DNA of 25,898 bases from an uncultured Bacteroidales bacterium (GCA_937896895.1 CALBNV010000009.1:1-25898); one strand, 5' to 3'; shown: positions 1-8,458, numbered from the stretch's first letter. The notes: generated by a model not told the origin, from the letters alone. A program made the numbers and translations.

Positions 1-195
1 GCCGTTCCAGCTCACGCCGTTGCCGAAGCTGTTGATGTCGTTCCAGCTGACGTTGTTGCCGTTGCGCACGCCGTCAGCGTTGTTGAAGAAGCCGTCCGAC
101 TGCCCGTGGGCCGACGGCGGGAGTGTCAGCGCGAGCAGCAGCGCCGCGGCTGACATCACGCCTCTGATCTTTTTGGATTTCATCTTGATCTTCAT
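1..195 (-). CDS. Secreted Asn/Gly-rich protein, N-terminal part only
   Basis: The frame is open from an ATG at 195 to the window edge, giving 65 residues; the C-terminus is outside. Residues 1-12 are basic (MKIKMKSKKIRG). A hydrophobic stretch from about 13 to 27 and an Ala-His-Gly-Gln segment near 29-32 follow, which reads as a signal peptide. The mature start is rich in Asn, Gly, Asp and Trp. A motif GNNVSWND (47-54) recurs 12 residues later as GNGVSWN, so this may be the start of a 12-residue tandem repeat. A strong Shine-Dalgarno AGGAGG lies 8 nt before the ATG, which is unusual in this phylum and supports this start over the ATG four codons later. I do not recognise the family. Export is well supported; function is unknown. 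Confidence 0.6.
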   Translation of the reverse strand, partial: MKIKMKSKKIRGVMSAAALLLALTLPPSAHGQSDGFFNNADGVRNGNNVSWNDINSFGNGVSWNG

Positions 196-449
196 CCAGT
201 TTTCCTCCTTTCTGTTAGTTAGTTATTATATTCAATTGTTTTCAGGTGTTTCAGGTATTCAGGTGCCGGCGCATGGAAACGCCGAAAGGCCGACAGTCAC
301 TGACTGACGGCGCGTATTTCTGTCTTAAAAAATCTAACTAATTGATTATTAATGACTTGTACAGGGGGGGGTAATACTCAAGCCCGACGGCGCAGTCACA
401 CGCGCCGGAAGCCACTGTGTGCGATATTTCACGAGTACTTTTTTCATAC
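196..449 (-). promoter_or_regulatory. Long 5' leader with several hairpins (candidate cis-regulatory RNA)
   Basis: The stretch between the predicted start and the ATG holds three GC-rich inverted repeats in an otherwise AT-rich setting. They are a 6-bp stem 388-393/402-407, an 11-bp stem with one mismatch 289-299/301-311, and a 5-bp stem 267-271/280-284. The word CAGTCAC occurs in two of them (393-399 and 294-300). A run of eight G (364-371 on +, so C8 in the RNA) lies between. I match it to no known riboswitch class. Structure is visible; regulation is inferred. Confidence 0.35.
241..264. repeat. Three direct repeats of TTCAGGT
   Basis: TTCAGGT begins at 241, 250 and 258. In the predicted transcript of the secreted-protein gene this reads as three ACCTGAA words 46-69 nt before the ATG. 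It could be a protein or RNA binding site, or a small chance repeat. Confidence 0.4.
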
Positions 450-455
450 GGGCGG

Positions 456-489
456 CAAAAGTACAACAATTTTTGATACTGCGAACAAA
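456..489 (-). promoter_or_regulatory. Bacteroidota-type promoter for the secreted protein at 1-195
   Basis: Read on the minus strand there is TACTTTTG (463-456), a perfect TAnnTTTG -7 box, with TTTG (489-486) 22 nt upstream as the -33 element. Transcription would start near 449, leaving a leader of about 250 nt. The spacing is slightly longer than the usual 19-21 nt. Confidence 0.5.
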
Positions 490-677
490 AATTTTTCTTT
501 TTGCACCACGGAGTTATTTTTCCACCACAAATTTTATAAAACTTCATGCAGCAAATATCAGTTTTTTACGTTATCCATAATATGTGACTTATATTTTCGC
601 CACAATAATCACTACTTTCACCACATATCAGCCATTTAACAACATTTTTAACCACAACTACACCTGATTTCTCAGTG
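490..677. other. AT-rich divergent spacer, no gene seen
   Basis: This is the rest of the 528-bp gap between the two divergent genes. It is strongly AT-rich and contains scattered CCAC/CCACA words (504, 525, 600, 621, 652) without fixed spacing. No convincing coding frame, RNA gene or terminator is visible. Confidence 0.5.
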
Positions 678-700
678 TTGTGTTTTTCGATGTACTTTTG
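678..700 (+). promoter_or_regulatory. Promoter for the acyl-CoA synthetase gene
   Basis: TACTTTTG at 693-700 is a perfect TAnnTTTG -7 box, 23 nt before the ATG at 724, so the leader is short (about 17 nt). TTG at 678-680 is the nearest upstream match but is too close for a normal -33 element. The -7 call is the reliable part. Confidence 0.5.
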
Positions 701-723
701 CATCGTTTTCAAACATACGAACA

Positions 724-2502
724 ATGGAAGAAAAAAGAATCTTCGACATTCTGGCGACTTACATCAGGAAGCACCCCGATCAGGAATGCGCACTTGCAAA
801 GAAAGAAAATGGTGCATGGAGGAAGTACAGCATACAGGAATATGTCGAGACAACCAACTTGCTGAGTTACGCTTTTATTAGATTAGGTGTTGAGAAAGAC
901 GACAAAGTCGCCATAATAAGCAGCAACCGTCCTGAATGGAACATGCTCGACATGGCGATACAGCAGGTAGGAGCCGTCACGGTGCCGATTTACCCGACGA
1001 TAAGCAAGGAAGACTACCGCACCATCATCAACAACTGCGAGGCGAAGATTGCCATCGTAGAAGGCATCGCCGTCCTCAACAAAATCGAGGAGATCAGAGA
1101 TGAGATCCCGTCGCTGAAGGCGGTTTACACTTTCGTGAAAAGAAAAGACGAATATCCGACTTGGGATGACCTTATTAATATAGGCAGGGAAAACCGAGTG
1201 GCGGAAAAGCTTGAGAGGCGCAAGGCTGCTGTTGACGCGAAAGACTGCGCCACCATCATTTACACATCAGGCACGACGGGCACGCCCAAAGGCGTGATGC
1301 TTTCGCACTCAAACATACTCGGACAGATAGAGAACCTGCGGCAGACACCGTCGAAAGACTCCACTCGCGCGTTCAGTTTCCTGCCGATATGCCACGCATA
1401 CGAGAGAACCCTCGTGTATCTGTATCAATATCTCGGGATGTCGGTCTATTACGCCGAGAGTCTTGCCACTATCGCGCAGGACATGAAGGAGATTCACCCG
1501 ACCATGATGACATGTGTGCCGCGCCTTCTGGAGAAGATTTACACCAAAGCACGTCAATCAGGGCAGAAACAGAAAGGCATCAAGAAAAGCATTTTCTATT
1601 GGGCGATGAACCTCGCGGAGAAATACAAGGTAGAAGGCAGAAGCTGGTTTTACAATTTCAAGCTGCGCATCGCCGACAAGATGGTTTACAGCAAGATACG
1701 GAAGAACCTCGGTGCCGAAGACTTCGACATCATCGTTTCGGGCGCGGCGAGCATACAGCCGAACATCTCGGCATTCTTCTCGGCGATAAAAATGCCTGTT
1801 TACGAAGGCTACGGCATGACGGAATGCTCGCCTGTCATCTCGACGAGTTCCAACGCGCCCCACGGCAGAGAAGCGGGGTTTGTAGGGCCGATACTGCCCG
1901 GCACAGAGGTGAGAATCAGCGATGCGGGTGAGATTTTGGTCCGTGGCCACAACGTGATGATGGGCTATTACAAGATGCCGGAACTCACCGCAGAAGTCAT
2001 AGACAAAGACGGCTGGTTCCACACTGGCGACATCGGGAACATCAACGAATACGGGCAGATGAAGATAACCGGAAGGATCAAAAACCTCTTCAAGACCTCG
2101 CTCGGCAAATACATCAACCCCGACATCATCGAGAGCAAATTCACGGAATCGGGGTTCTTCGAGAACGTCGTCGTCTTCGGCGAGAACGAGAAATTCGCAG
2201 CGGCATTGATAGTACCCGACTTCTCTTTCCTGAAAACATGGTGTCAGAAACACAACATCAATTTCACGAATCCGGCGGAGACGTTGAAAATCAAGGAGGT
2301 TACCGACCGCCTTTCAGCCGAGGTGAAGAAAATCAACGCCTTGTTCGGCGACACCGAACGAATCAAGCGCTTCAGGTTCATCACCGACGAGTGGACACCC
2401 GCCAACGGAATCCTCACCCCCACCCTAAAAGTCAAGAGAGCCGTGATCCAAAAGAAGTATCACGATGACATCAACAAGCTTTTCCGCGAAGGGAATGACT
2501 AA
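724..2502 (+). CDS. Long-chain fatty acid-CoA ligase (AMP-forming, FadD/FAA1-like)
   Basis: This 592-aa cytoplasmic or membrane-associated enzyme should activate long-chain fatty acids to acyl-CoA through an acyl-AMP intermediate. The AMP-binding P-loop-like motif YTSGTTGTPKG starts at residue 180. YEGYGMTE is at 360-367 and GWFHTGDIG at 430-438. The hinge ITGRIKN starts at 448, and the expected catalytic Lys462 is in SLGKYINP. Length and motif order match the bacterial long-chain acyl-CoA synthetases of about 600 aa. The ATG follows a -7 box closely. It is monocistronic and convergent with the OmpA-family gene, separated by a shared hairpin terminator. The exact chain-length preference cannot be read from sequence. 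Confidence 0.93.
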   Translation: MEEKRIFDILATYIRKHPDQECALAKKENGAWRKYSIQEYVETTNLLSYAFIRLGVEKDDKVAIISSNRPEWNMLDMAIQQVGAVTVPIYPTISKEDYRTIINNCEAKIAIVEGIAVLNKIEEIRDEIPSLKAVYTFVKRKDEYPTWDDLINIGRENRVAEKLERRKAAVDAKDCATIIYTSGTTGTPKGVMLSHSNILGQIENLRQTPSKDSTRAFSFLPICHAYERTLVYLYQYLGMSVYYAESLATIAQDMKEIHPTMMTCVPRLLEKIYTKARQSGQKQKGIKKSIFYWAMNLAEKYKVEGRSWFYNFKLRIADKMVYSKIRKNLGAEDFDIIVSGAASIQPNISAFFSAIKMPVYEGYGMTECSPVISTSSNAPHGREAGFVGPILPGTEVRISDAGEILVRGHNVMMGYYKMPELTAEVIDKDGWFHTGDIGNINEYGQMKITGRIKNLFKTSLGKYINPDIIESKFTESGFFENVVVFGENEKFAAALIVPDFSFLKTWCQKHNINFTNPAETLKIKEVTDRLSAEVKKINALFGDTERIKRFRFITDEWTPANGILTPTLKVKRAVIQKKYHDDINKLFREGND

Positions 2503-2508
2503 AGCCAA

Positions 2509-2544
2509 AAAAGAGGGATTGCAAATCAACACAGTCCCTCTTTT
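2509..2544. terminator. Bidirectional intrinsic terminator
   Basis: A perfect 10-bp stem, AAAAGAGGGA (2509-2518) with TCCCTCTTTT (2535-2544), encloses a 16-nt loop. It is flanked by an A run on the left and a T run on the right, so it can serve both converging genes. Confidence 0.8.
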
Positions 2545-2559
2545 CCTGATATTGAAATC

Positions 2560-4221
2560 TTAATAGTATCTTATCTCAACGCGCCGGTTCAACGCCTTAT
2601 GCTTCTCTGTGTCGTTAGGCACGAGCGGGCGGTTCTCGCCGTACCCCGTCGCTGACATCCGGTCTCCGCTGATTCCTCTTGAAGCCAAGGCTTCTTTCAC
2701 CGAGTTGGCCCTTTGCAATGAGAGTTCGGCGTTATGCCGTTCATCACCGCTGTTATCGGTGAAGCCAAGGATCTCGACCTTCACCATCGGATTAGCCAGG
2801 AGATAACTGGCGACAGAATCAATGACAGAGAATGACGATGAGTCAAGGACGGCACTGTTCAGTTTGAACTTTATGTCGTGCAAAACAAAACGTTGCGGTT
2901 CAATTTCCTCAGGGCTGTTGTCTTGACCGAGTTCAAACGAGTAAATGTCAAAGCCGCCGAAGCCGCCTTCACGGACTGACGAGATATATCCGGTTTTCCC
3001 GTCGGCGCTCACCGCAAAGGAGATCTCATCATCGGGCGTGTTCAGCGGATAGCCGAGATTGACAGGCTGTCCCCACTCGCCTTTGTCATTACGTTTGCAC
3101 ATGAAGACGTCATATCCGCCCATTCCGGGGAGTCCGTCGGAGACGAAATACAATGTCTTTCCGTCGGGATGAATGAACGGCGACATCTCATTGCCTTTGG
3201 TGTTCACATTATTGATAGCCCGTGGGTTATTCCATTTGCCATCAAACCAGTCGCTCACATACAGGTCGGTTGTCTCATTGACCCTTGAGTAACGGGTGAA
3301 ATACAGCCTTTTGCCATCAGCATCGACACATGGTTGTGACTCGACCGTAGGTGTATTGACTACCTTTCCGAGATTCTGGGGCTTCCCCCATGTGCCACCT
3401 TCATATTCAGACACATAGACATCGCCTCTGCCGTTGCTGTCAAGCCAGTCGATGCCGACGAAGTACATCTTTTTCTGGTCAGGAGAGATGTTGACCGCCC
3501 CCATTCTTTTCTTGTTGTTCCAATTGAGATTCATCGGGACTGACGGAAGGCACTGGTTGTCAACGATTGTCGAATAATACACACCCTCTATTCTGAATCC
3601 ATCGGCATCTTTCTCAACCAGACGACGTGTGAAATAAATCTTGCTGCCATCGGGAAGAATCTGATTGATGTACTCATCACCGTCAGTGTTGACATTTTCG
3701 CCAAGATTAACCGGATGGAAATCAACAGGGTTTTTGACAGCCGCCTCACGGAAAACCGCATTTTCAAGCAGTCTCCTTGCCACTCTCATCTGGTCGTCTT
3801 TGACATTTTTCAGGCTGCAATACCACGTCAGCACCCTGACAGCCTTGGAATACTCACCTTTTTTATCGTACAGATCAGACAACTTTATTGCGTTTAGCGG
3901 AAAGGCCATCGAATCGACAGCTAAGGATCTTTCATAATACTCAATCGCCATATCATCATCGCCGACAGCAATGCCGATATTGGCTTTTCTCTGCAACGCC
4001 TCGATGAATTTCCCGTCGCAATCTATTGACCTATCGACGAATCTCAAAGCATCTTCATAATTTTTTTTCTGAATTTTATTTGTGGCTTTCTTGTAAAGTC
4101 TGACTGCCTTTTTGGAAGAAGTATGATAAGTCTGACCGGCAGCGACACCCGATGACAACGCCAGCGCGACAAGCACCACGGCTGTCACCACAACAGATGA
4201 AACATGAGAATTACCCTTCAT
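2560..4221 (-). CDS. TPR / PD40 beta-propeller / OmpA-domain envelope protein
   Basis: This 553-aa exported protein has a signal peptide at residues 1 to about 29 (hydrophobic core VVVTAVVLVALAL, cleavage likely after AAG). Helical TPR-like repeats lie at about 35-150. WD40-like PD40 repeats follow at about 170-430, with words such as SPDQKKMYFV, DADGKRLYFTR, HPDGKTLYFVSD and SADGKTGYISS. A C-terminal OmpA peptidoglycan-binding domain starts near 445 (FKLNSAVLDSSS, LQRANSVKEAL, LNRRVEIRYY). The order resembles PorE-type periplasmic proteins of the type IX secretion system, but I see no carboxypeptidase regulatory domain between propeller and OmpA domain. It likely links peptidoglycan to outer-membrane machinery. 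It is the last gene of the ffh-folD operon, 12 nt after folD. Confidence 0.85.
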   Translation of the reverse strand: MKGNSHVSSVVVTAVVLVALALSSGVAAGQTYHTSSKKAVRLYKKATNKIQKKNYEDALRFVDRSIDCDGKFIEALQRKANIGIAVGDDDMAIEYYERSLAVDSMAFPLNAIKLSDLYDKKGEYSKAVRVLTWYCSLKNVKDDQMRVARRLLENAVFREAAVKNPVDFHPVNLGENVNTDGDEYINQILPDGSKIYFTRRLVEKDADGFRIEGVYYSTIVDNQCLPSVPMNLNWNNKKRMGAVNISPDQKKMYFVGIDWLDSNGRGDVYVSEYEGGTWGKPQNLGKVVNTPTVESQPCVDADGKRLYFTRYSRVNETTDLYVSDWFDGKWNNPRAINNVNTKGNEMSPFIHPDGKTLYFVSDGLPGMGGYDVFMCKRNDKGEWGQPVNLGYPLNTPDDEISFAVSADGKTGYISSVREGGFGGFDIYSFELGQDNSPEEIEPQRFVLHDIKFKLNSAVLDSSSFSVIDSVASYLLANPMVKVEILGFTDNSGDERHNAELSLQRANSVKEALASRGISGDRMSATGYGENRPLVPNDTEKHKALNRRVEIRYY

Positions 4222-4233
4222 ATAAAGTCATTT

Positions 4234-5115
4234 TTATTTCCTCTTACGAGCTTGTAAAGTGTTATACAGCAATGAGACTATTGTCATAGGCCCCACTCCA
4301 CCCGGCACCGGCGTGATTTTTGAGGCGACCTTTGCAACTTCTTCAAAATCGACGTCACCTTCAATGCGATAGCCTTTTTCCTCAGTATCGTCTGGTATGC
4401 GATGAATGCCGACATCGATGACGACCGCACCTGGCTTGACCATGTCGGCCTTGAGGAACAACGGTTTTCCTATGGCTACTATGAGTATGTCGGCCTGTCG
4501 GGTTATCTCCTTCAGGTTCTGCGTTTTGCTATGGCAGATGGTCACCGTCGCGTCGGCGCCTTTTCTCGAAAGCATCACGCTGATAGGTGTCCCGACGATA
4601 TTTGAACGCCCCAGCACCACCACGTGTTTGCCGCATGTCTCTATGCCGCTGCGTTTCAGAAGCTCGACGATGCCCGCCGGCGTTGCAGGCAGGAAGCACT
4701 CTTCACCAAGTTGCATGAGGCCGATGTTAACAGGTGTGAAGCCGTCAACATCCTTTTTGTAGCTGATGGAATGCACCACCTTTCTCTCGTCGATGTGTTT
4801 CGGCAGAGGAAGTTGGATGATGTAACCGTCAATTTCGTCATCCTTGTTCAGGAAATCGACCAAGTCAAGGACTTCCTTTTCCGTTGCCGTTTCCGGAAGG
4901 CGATATACCGATGATGTGAAGCCGACCGAATGGCAGGCTTTCTCCTTTGAAGCGACGTATGTCTTGCTTGCGCCGTCCTCACCAACGATAACTGCGGCGA
5001 GATGCGGGGCAGCCAGGCCTCTGTCGAGCATGTCCGCAACCTCGGCTGCTATCTCTTTTTTCATTGCATCAGCGATGACTTTACCATCAATGATTTTTTC
5101 TTCCGATACTGTCAT
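4234..5115 (-). CDS. folD: Bifunctional methylene-THF dehydrogenase / methenyl-THF cyclohydrolase
   Basis: This 293-aa cytosolic enzyme interconverts 5,10-methylene-, methenyl- and 10-formyl-tetrahydrofolate with NADP, feeding purine and formyl-Met synthesis. The substrate motif YVASKEKA has Tyr53 and the catalytic Lys57. DGYIIQLPLP is at 97-106. A Rossmann segment VVVLGRSNIVGTP follows, and PVPGGVGPMT is at 269-278. All are canonical and the length is normal. The ATG at 5115 lies 4 nt after the 7-bp repeat array that fills the gap to ffh. It sits in a minus-strand operon between ffh and the OmpA-family gene. Confidence 0.97.
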   Translation of the reverse strand: MTVSEEKIIDGKVIADAMKKEIAAEVADMLDRGLAAPHLAAVIVGEDGASKTYVASKEKACHSVGFTSSVYRLPETATEKEVLDLVDFLNKDDEIDGYIIQLPLPKHIDERKVVHSISYKKDVDGFTPVNIGLMQLGEECFLPATPAGIVELLKRSGIETCGKHVVVLGRSNIVGTPISVMLSRKGADATVTICHSKTQNLKEITRQADILIVAIGKPLFLKADMVKPGAVVIDVGIHRIPDDTEEKGYRIEGDVDFEEVAKVASKITPVPGGVGPMTIVSLLYNTLQARKRK

Positions 5116-5119
5116 TTCT

Positions 5120-5161
5120 CTAATCTTTTATCTTTAATCTTTAATCTCTAATCTCTAATCT
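5120..5161. repeat. Heptamer tandem array, six units (CTAATCT family)
   Basis: There are six consecutive 7-bp units on the plus strand: CTAATCT, TTTATCT, TTAATCT, TTAATCT, CTAATCT, CTAATCT. The array runs from inside the ffh stop codon (5163-5161) to 4 nt before the folD ATG. The plus strand has no G from 5112 to 5171, so the mRNA strand (AGATTAG units) has no C. Its period of 7 and its position are shared with other arrays in this window. Confidence 0.9.
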
Positions 5162-6501
5162 CATCTCCTTTGGTTGCGTTTTGCCTGCTGCATCATCTGC
5201 ATCATCTTCTTGGCTCCGCCTGTCGTCATCATGCGCATCATCTTTGACGTCTCCTCAAACTGTTTGATGAGTCGGTTCACCTCGTTGATGTCGTTGCCTG
5301 AGCCTGACGCTATCCTTCTCTTCCTGCTTCCGTTGATAAGTTTCGGGTTTTCTCTTTCCTCGGGTGTCATCGAGCCGATGATGGCTTCGATGCTCTTGAA
5401 AGCGTCTTCATCGATGTCCTCGTCTTTTATCTTGTTCATTCCCGGAATCATTCCGGCGAGGTCTTTGATGCTGCCCATCTTCTTGATCTGCTGGATCTGT
5501 TTCAGGAAGTCGTTGAAATTGAACTCATTCTTGACGAGTTTCCTCTTGAGTTTCTCGGCTTCTTCAGCATCGAACTGCTCTTGTGCGCGTTCGACGAGAG
5601 AGACGATGTCGCCCATGCCGAGGATACGGTCGGCCATGCGTTTGGGATAGAAGACGTCGAGTGCGTCCATTTTTTCGCCGAGACCGACAAACTTTATCGG
5701 TTTCTCGACGACGGTGCGTATCGTCAATGCAGCGCCGCCGCGTGTGTCGCCGTCGAGTTTCGTGAGGACGACACCGTCGAAATCAAGGCGGTCATTGAAC
5801 GCTTTCGCCGTGTTCACGGCATCCTGGCCTGTCATGGCATCAACCACGAACAATGTCTCCTGCGGCTTGACCGTGTTCTTCACATTGGCGATCTCGTTCA
5901 TCATCTCTTCATCGACGGCTAAACGGCCCGCCGTATCGATGATCACCACGTTCTTTCCATCTTTCTTAGCCTTTTCTATGGCATGTTGCGCAATCTGAAC
6001 AGGGTTCTTGTTGTCGTCTTCCGAATACACTTCGACCCCGACTTGTTCGCCAAGGACTTTCAGCTGGTTGATAGCAGCCGGACGATAGACGTCGCCGGCG
6101 ACAAGCACCACGCTCTTGCCTTTCTTGTTTTTCAGATAGTTGGCGAGTTTCGCGGAGAATGTCGTCTTACCTGAACCTTGAAGACCGGCTATCAAAATCA
6201 CCGTCGGGTTGCCCTTGAGGTTCAGCTCGGAATGCTCACCGCCCATGAGTTCAGCCAGTTCATCGTGCACGATCTTCACCATCAGCTGTCCTGGCGACAC
6301 CGCCGTCAGGATCTTCTGACCGAGAGCCTTCTCCTTGATTGTATTTGTAACGTCTTTTGCAATTTTAAAACTCACGTCCGCTTCAAGCAGAGCTTTCCTT
6401 ACTTCCTTAAGTGTCTCAGCCACATTGATTTCGGTGATATAACCGTGACCTTTCAACACTTTGAACGAACGTTCTAATTTTTCGCTTAATCCCTCAAACA
6501 T
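5161..6501 (-). CDS. ffh: Signal recognition particle protein Ffh (SRP54)
   Basis: This 446-aa GTPase binds 4.5S RNA and signal sequences and docks ribosomes at FtsY for co-translational membrane insertion. The N domain covers about 1-95. The G domain contains GLQGSGKTT (106-114, Lys112), DTAGRLAVDEEMM and TKLDGDTRGG. The methionine-rich M domain carries the RNA-binding segment RKRRIASGSG and ends in several Met residues and basic residues. Length is typical. The ATG at 6501 is preceded by a -7 box at 6529-6522. It is the first gene of an operon with folD and the OmpA-family gene. Confidence 0.97.
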   Translation of the reverse strand: MFEGLSEKLERSFKVLKGHGYITEINVAETLKEVRKALLEADVSFKIAKDVTNTIKEKALGQKILTAVSPGQLMVKIVHDELAELMGGEHSELNLKGNPTVILIAGLQGSGKTTFSAKLANYLKNKKGKSVVLVAGDVYRPAAINQLKVLGEQVGVEVYSEDDNKNPVQIAQHAIEKAKKDGKNVVIIDTAGRLAVDEEMMNEIANVKNTVKPQETLFVVDAMTGQDAVNTAKAFNDRLDFDGVVLTKLDGDTRGGAALTIRTVVEKPIKFVGLGEKMDALDVFYPKRMADRILGMGDIVSLVERAQEQFDAEEAEKLKRKLVKNEFNFNDFLKQIQQIKKMGSIKDLAGMIPGMNKIKDEDIDEDAFKSIEAIIGSMTPEERENPKLINGSRKRRIASGSGNDINEVNRLIKQFEETSKMMRMMTTGGAKKMMQMMQQAKRNQRR

Positions 6502-6521
6502 ATTTCTTCGTTTTATGCGTG

Positions 6522-6529
6522 CAAAAATA
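6522..6529 (-). promoter_or_regulatory. -7 box for the ffh operon
   Basis: On the minus strand the sequence is TATTTTTG, a perfect TAnnTTTG, 20 nt before the ffh ATG. No clear -33 element is visible. The leader would be about 13 nt. Confidence 0.5.
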
Positions 6530-6575
6530 GCAATTTTTTATATATATTTCGGAAACTTTTTATCAATAAATTCAA

Positions 6576-8447
6576 TCAATAATCGCAGAAAAGCTCGAAA
6601 TGATACTGCATGTATGCCTTGCCTTGTTCGACGATGCTGTCACGGACTTCATCGGGAAGAGTGACATCGGTGGGGCCATGGAGATTTGAATAGATGAAGC
6701 TGCCTTCTTTTGTCTTCCATCCGAAGCCATTGTTGAGTTCGAAATACGCAAACGGACGATAGCAATAATTGAAGACATCCTTGCTCCATAAAAACTCATC
6801 ATGATTAAGTCCGAACTGTGACAGCAACGTGGCGGGAAAATCGAGGCTGCTGCAAATCTTGTCGAACGTCTTGCCGCGCAGTGAGTCATCTAACGGCTCG
6901 CCCACTACAAGCAGCGGAATCTGGTGATACTCAAACGATTCCAACGGGTAATTCTTATCCGTCTCGTGGCTGTGATCCGCGACGAAGACAAAAATAGTGT
7001 TATCATACCACGGTTGCGTCTTGGCTGTCTCCATGAAAATCTTGAGTGCATAATCAGAATAATGCGCACTATTCATAAAGTCGCTTTCGAGCTCAATCCA
7101 CTCAAGTTTCTCCAAAATCTTCGGATAGTCGTACGGCGAGTGACTGCTTTGCGTGAACACCGTCGTAAAGAACGGCTCCGGCTGTCCTGTCACTTGTTTC
7201 GCCACCCACGGCAGCATATCGGTGTCGTGATAGCCGAGTTTCCCCGAACTGAATTTCTGCGTAACATCTTTATGATCAACGATTTTATCAAAATTATTAT
7301 ATCTCAGGTATGAAAGTATATTGGCATAATTCAGCTCACCACCATAGTAGTAACTCGTGTAATAGCCGATGGAGTCAAGCGGTGACAGGAGTGACGGCAA
7401 GGCATAATATTTTTCCGGATGGTTGGTGATTGTAGTAAGCGGCAGTCCGGGGAAGCCGCCGAAGATATTAGCCTGCGCCTGTTCCGAACGGTTGGCGCTC
7501 GCGTAGATATTCGTGAACAAAAGACCATCTTTTTCCATCTCATGAAAATTCGGTGTGACGCTCGGGTCGCCGCCCAACGACTCCACGAGGTCGGCCGACC
7601 AGCTTTCAAGAAGAACCACCATTATATTCGGCCTTTCTATTTTCGAGATATGACAAACAGTTGAATCACAATCTGTTTCATGAGTCTTAATCGTAATATC
7701 CTTCGCGACTTCAGAATCCATGTAACAGAAGTTCGAGCGCTCGTTCATCTGATGGACATTGGTCATGTTTTCAAGAAGATTGTACGCCGGATTGACCGCT
7801 ATGACATTGGCGAGTTTGTAATTGCTGAAATATCCCGAGCTTGTCGAGATGGGAATCTCGTTGAATCCGCCTCTCATCCCCAAGAAAAGAAGTCCGAGCG
7901 ACAGCACAAAACAAATCGGGTACGAGAACCAATAACCCTTCCGCGGATTGTCAAACTTGTCGGTAGGCTCAATCCATTTCACGTACCACCAGCAGAACAT
8001 GAGGGTGAACGCCGCCCACATCGAGACAAGCTCGATCGTCTGTGTCGTTGACGCCGTGTTAATCACCTCGGCTGGGTTCTTCAGATATAGTAACGCCTTG
8101 TAATTCAATTTAGTACGCCATTCACCATAGACACCCATCTCGCCCATCACAATCAGAATGTAAACAGCGATAATGATATAGAAATACCACCGCATCCATT
8201 TGAACTTGGTGTTTTCATTTATGCAGACTCCAACGAACATCGCGACAGCCGGCAAGACCATGATATAACACGCCGTCGCGATGTCAATCGGGAATGACTT
8301 CACGAAGCTCTTGAGCACCTCCGTGTACGGAATTTGCTCCACATCGATGAGTTGCCAATAATAAAAAGCAAACACAACTCTCATCGACTCAAACATGATA
8401 ATCAAGAAAATCAACACTTTAAGAAGTGTCATGATATATTTTTTCAT
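6576..8447 (-). CDS. LTA synthase-like alkaline phosphatase superfamily membrane enzyme
   Basis: This 623-aa protein has about five membrane helices in residues 1-205, followed by an extracytoplasmic sulfatase/phosphatase-fold domain. That layout matches lipoteichoic-acid-synthase-like phosphoglycerol or phosphoethanolamine transferases. Visible motifs are VLLESWSADL (metal Glu), NIYASANRSEQAQANIFGG (nucleophile region), YYYGGELNYAN, TQSSHSPYDYP and FVFVADHSHETD (Asp-His metal ligands). The nucleophile position reads Ser (Ser321, in NRSEQ), where relatives I know usually have Thr in an RTD context. The start is taken at the ATG (8447), because the frame upstream reaches only a TTG inside the promoter. 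It probably decorates a glycolipid or glycan in the periplasm; donor and acceptor are unknown. Confidence 0.85.
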   Translation of the reverse strand: MKKYIMTLLKVLIFLIIMFESMRVVFAFYYWQLIDVEQIPYTEVLKSFVKSFPIDIATACYIMVLPAVAMFVGVCINENTKFKWMRWYFYIIIAVYILIVMGEMGVYGEWRTKLNYKALLYLKNPAEVINTASTTQTIELVSMWAAFTLMFCWWYVKWIEPTDKFDNPRKGYWFSYPICFVLSLGLLFLGMRGGFNEIPISTSSGYFSNYKLANVIAVNPAYNLLENMTNVHQMNERSNFCYMDSEVAKDITIKTHETDCDSTVCHISKIERPNIMVVLLESWSADLVESLGGDPSVTPNFHEMEKDGLLFTNIYASANRSEQAQANIFGGFPGLPLTTITNHPEKYYALPSLLSPLDSIGYYTSYYYGGELNYANILSYLRYNNFDKIVDHKDVTQKFSSGKLGYHDTDMLPWVAKQVTGQPEPFFTTVFTQSSHSPYDYPKILEKLEWIELESDFMNSAHYSDYALKIFMETAKTQPWYDNTIFVFVADHSHETDKNYPLESFEYHQIPLLVVGEPLDDSLRGKTFDKICSSLDFPATLLSQFGLNHDEFLWSKDVFNYCYRPFAYFELNNGFGWKTKEGSFIYSNLHGPTDVTLPDEVRDSIVEQGKAYMQYHFELFCDY

Positions 8448-8458
8448 CGTTTTAAATT

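Noticed and set aside
504..657. Replication origin from CCACA words and a TTATCCATA near-match to a DnaA box
   Set aside because: Only one near-match to the DnaA box, irregular spacing, and no dnaA or other origin-linked genes.
1558..2253. 231-codon antisense frame inside the acyl-CoA synthetase gene
   Set aside because: It is a shadow of a gene with clear catalytic motifs. The same reasoning covers 14835-15428.
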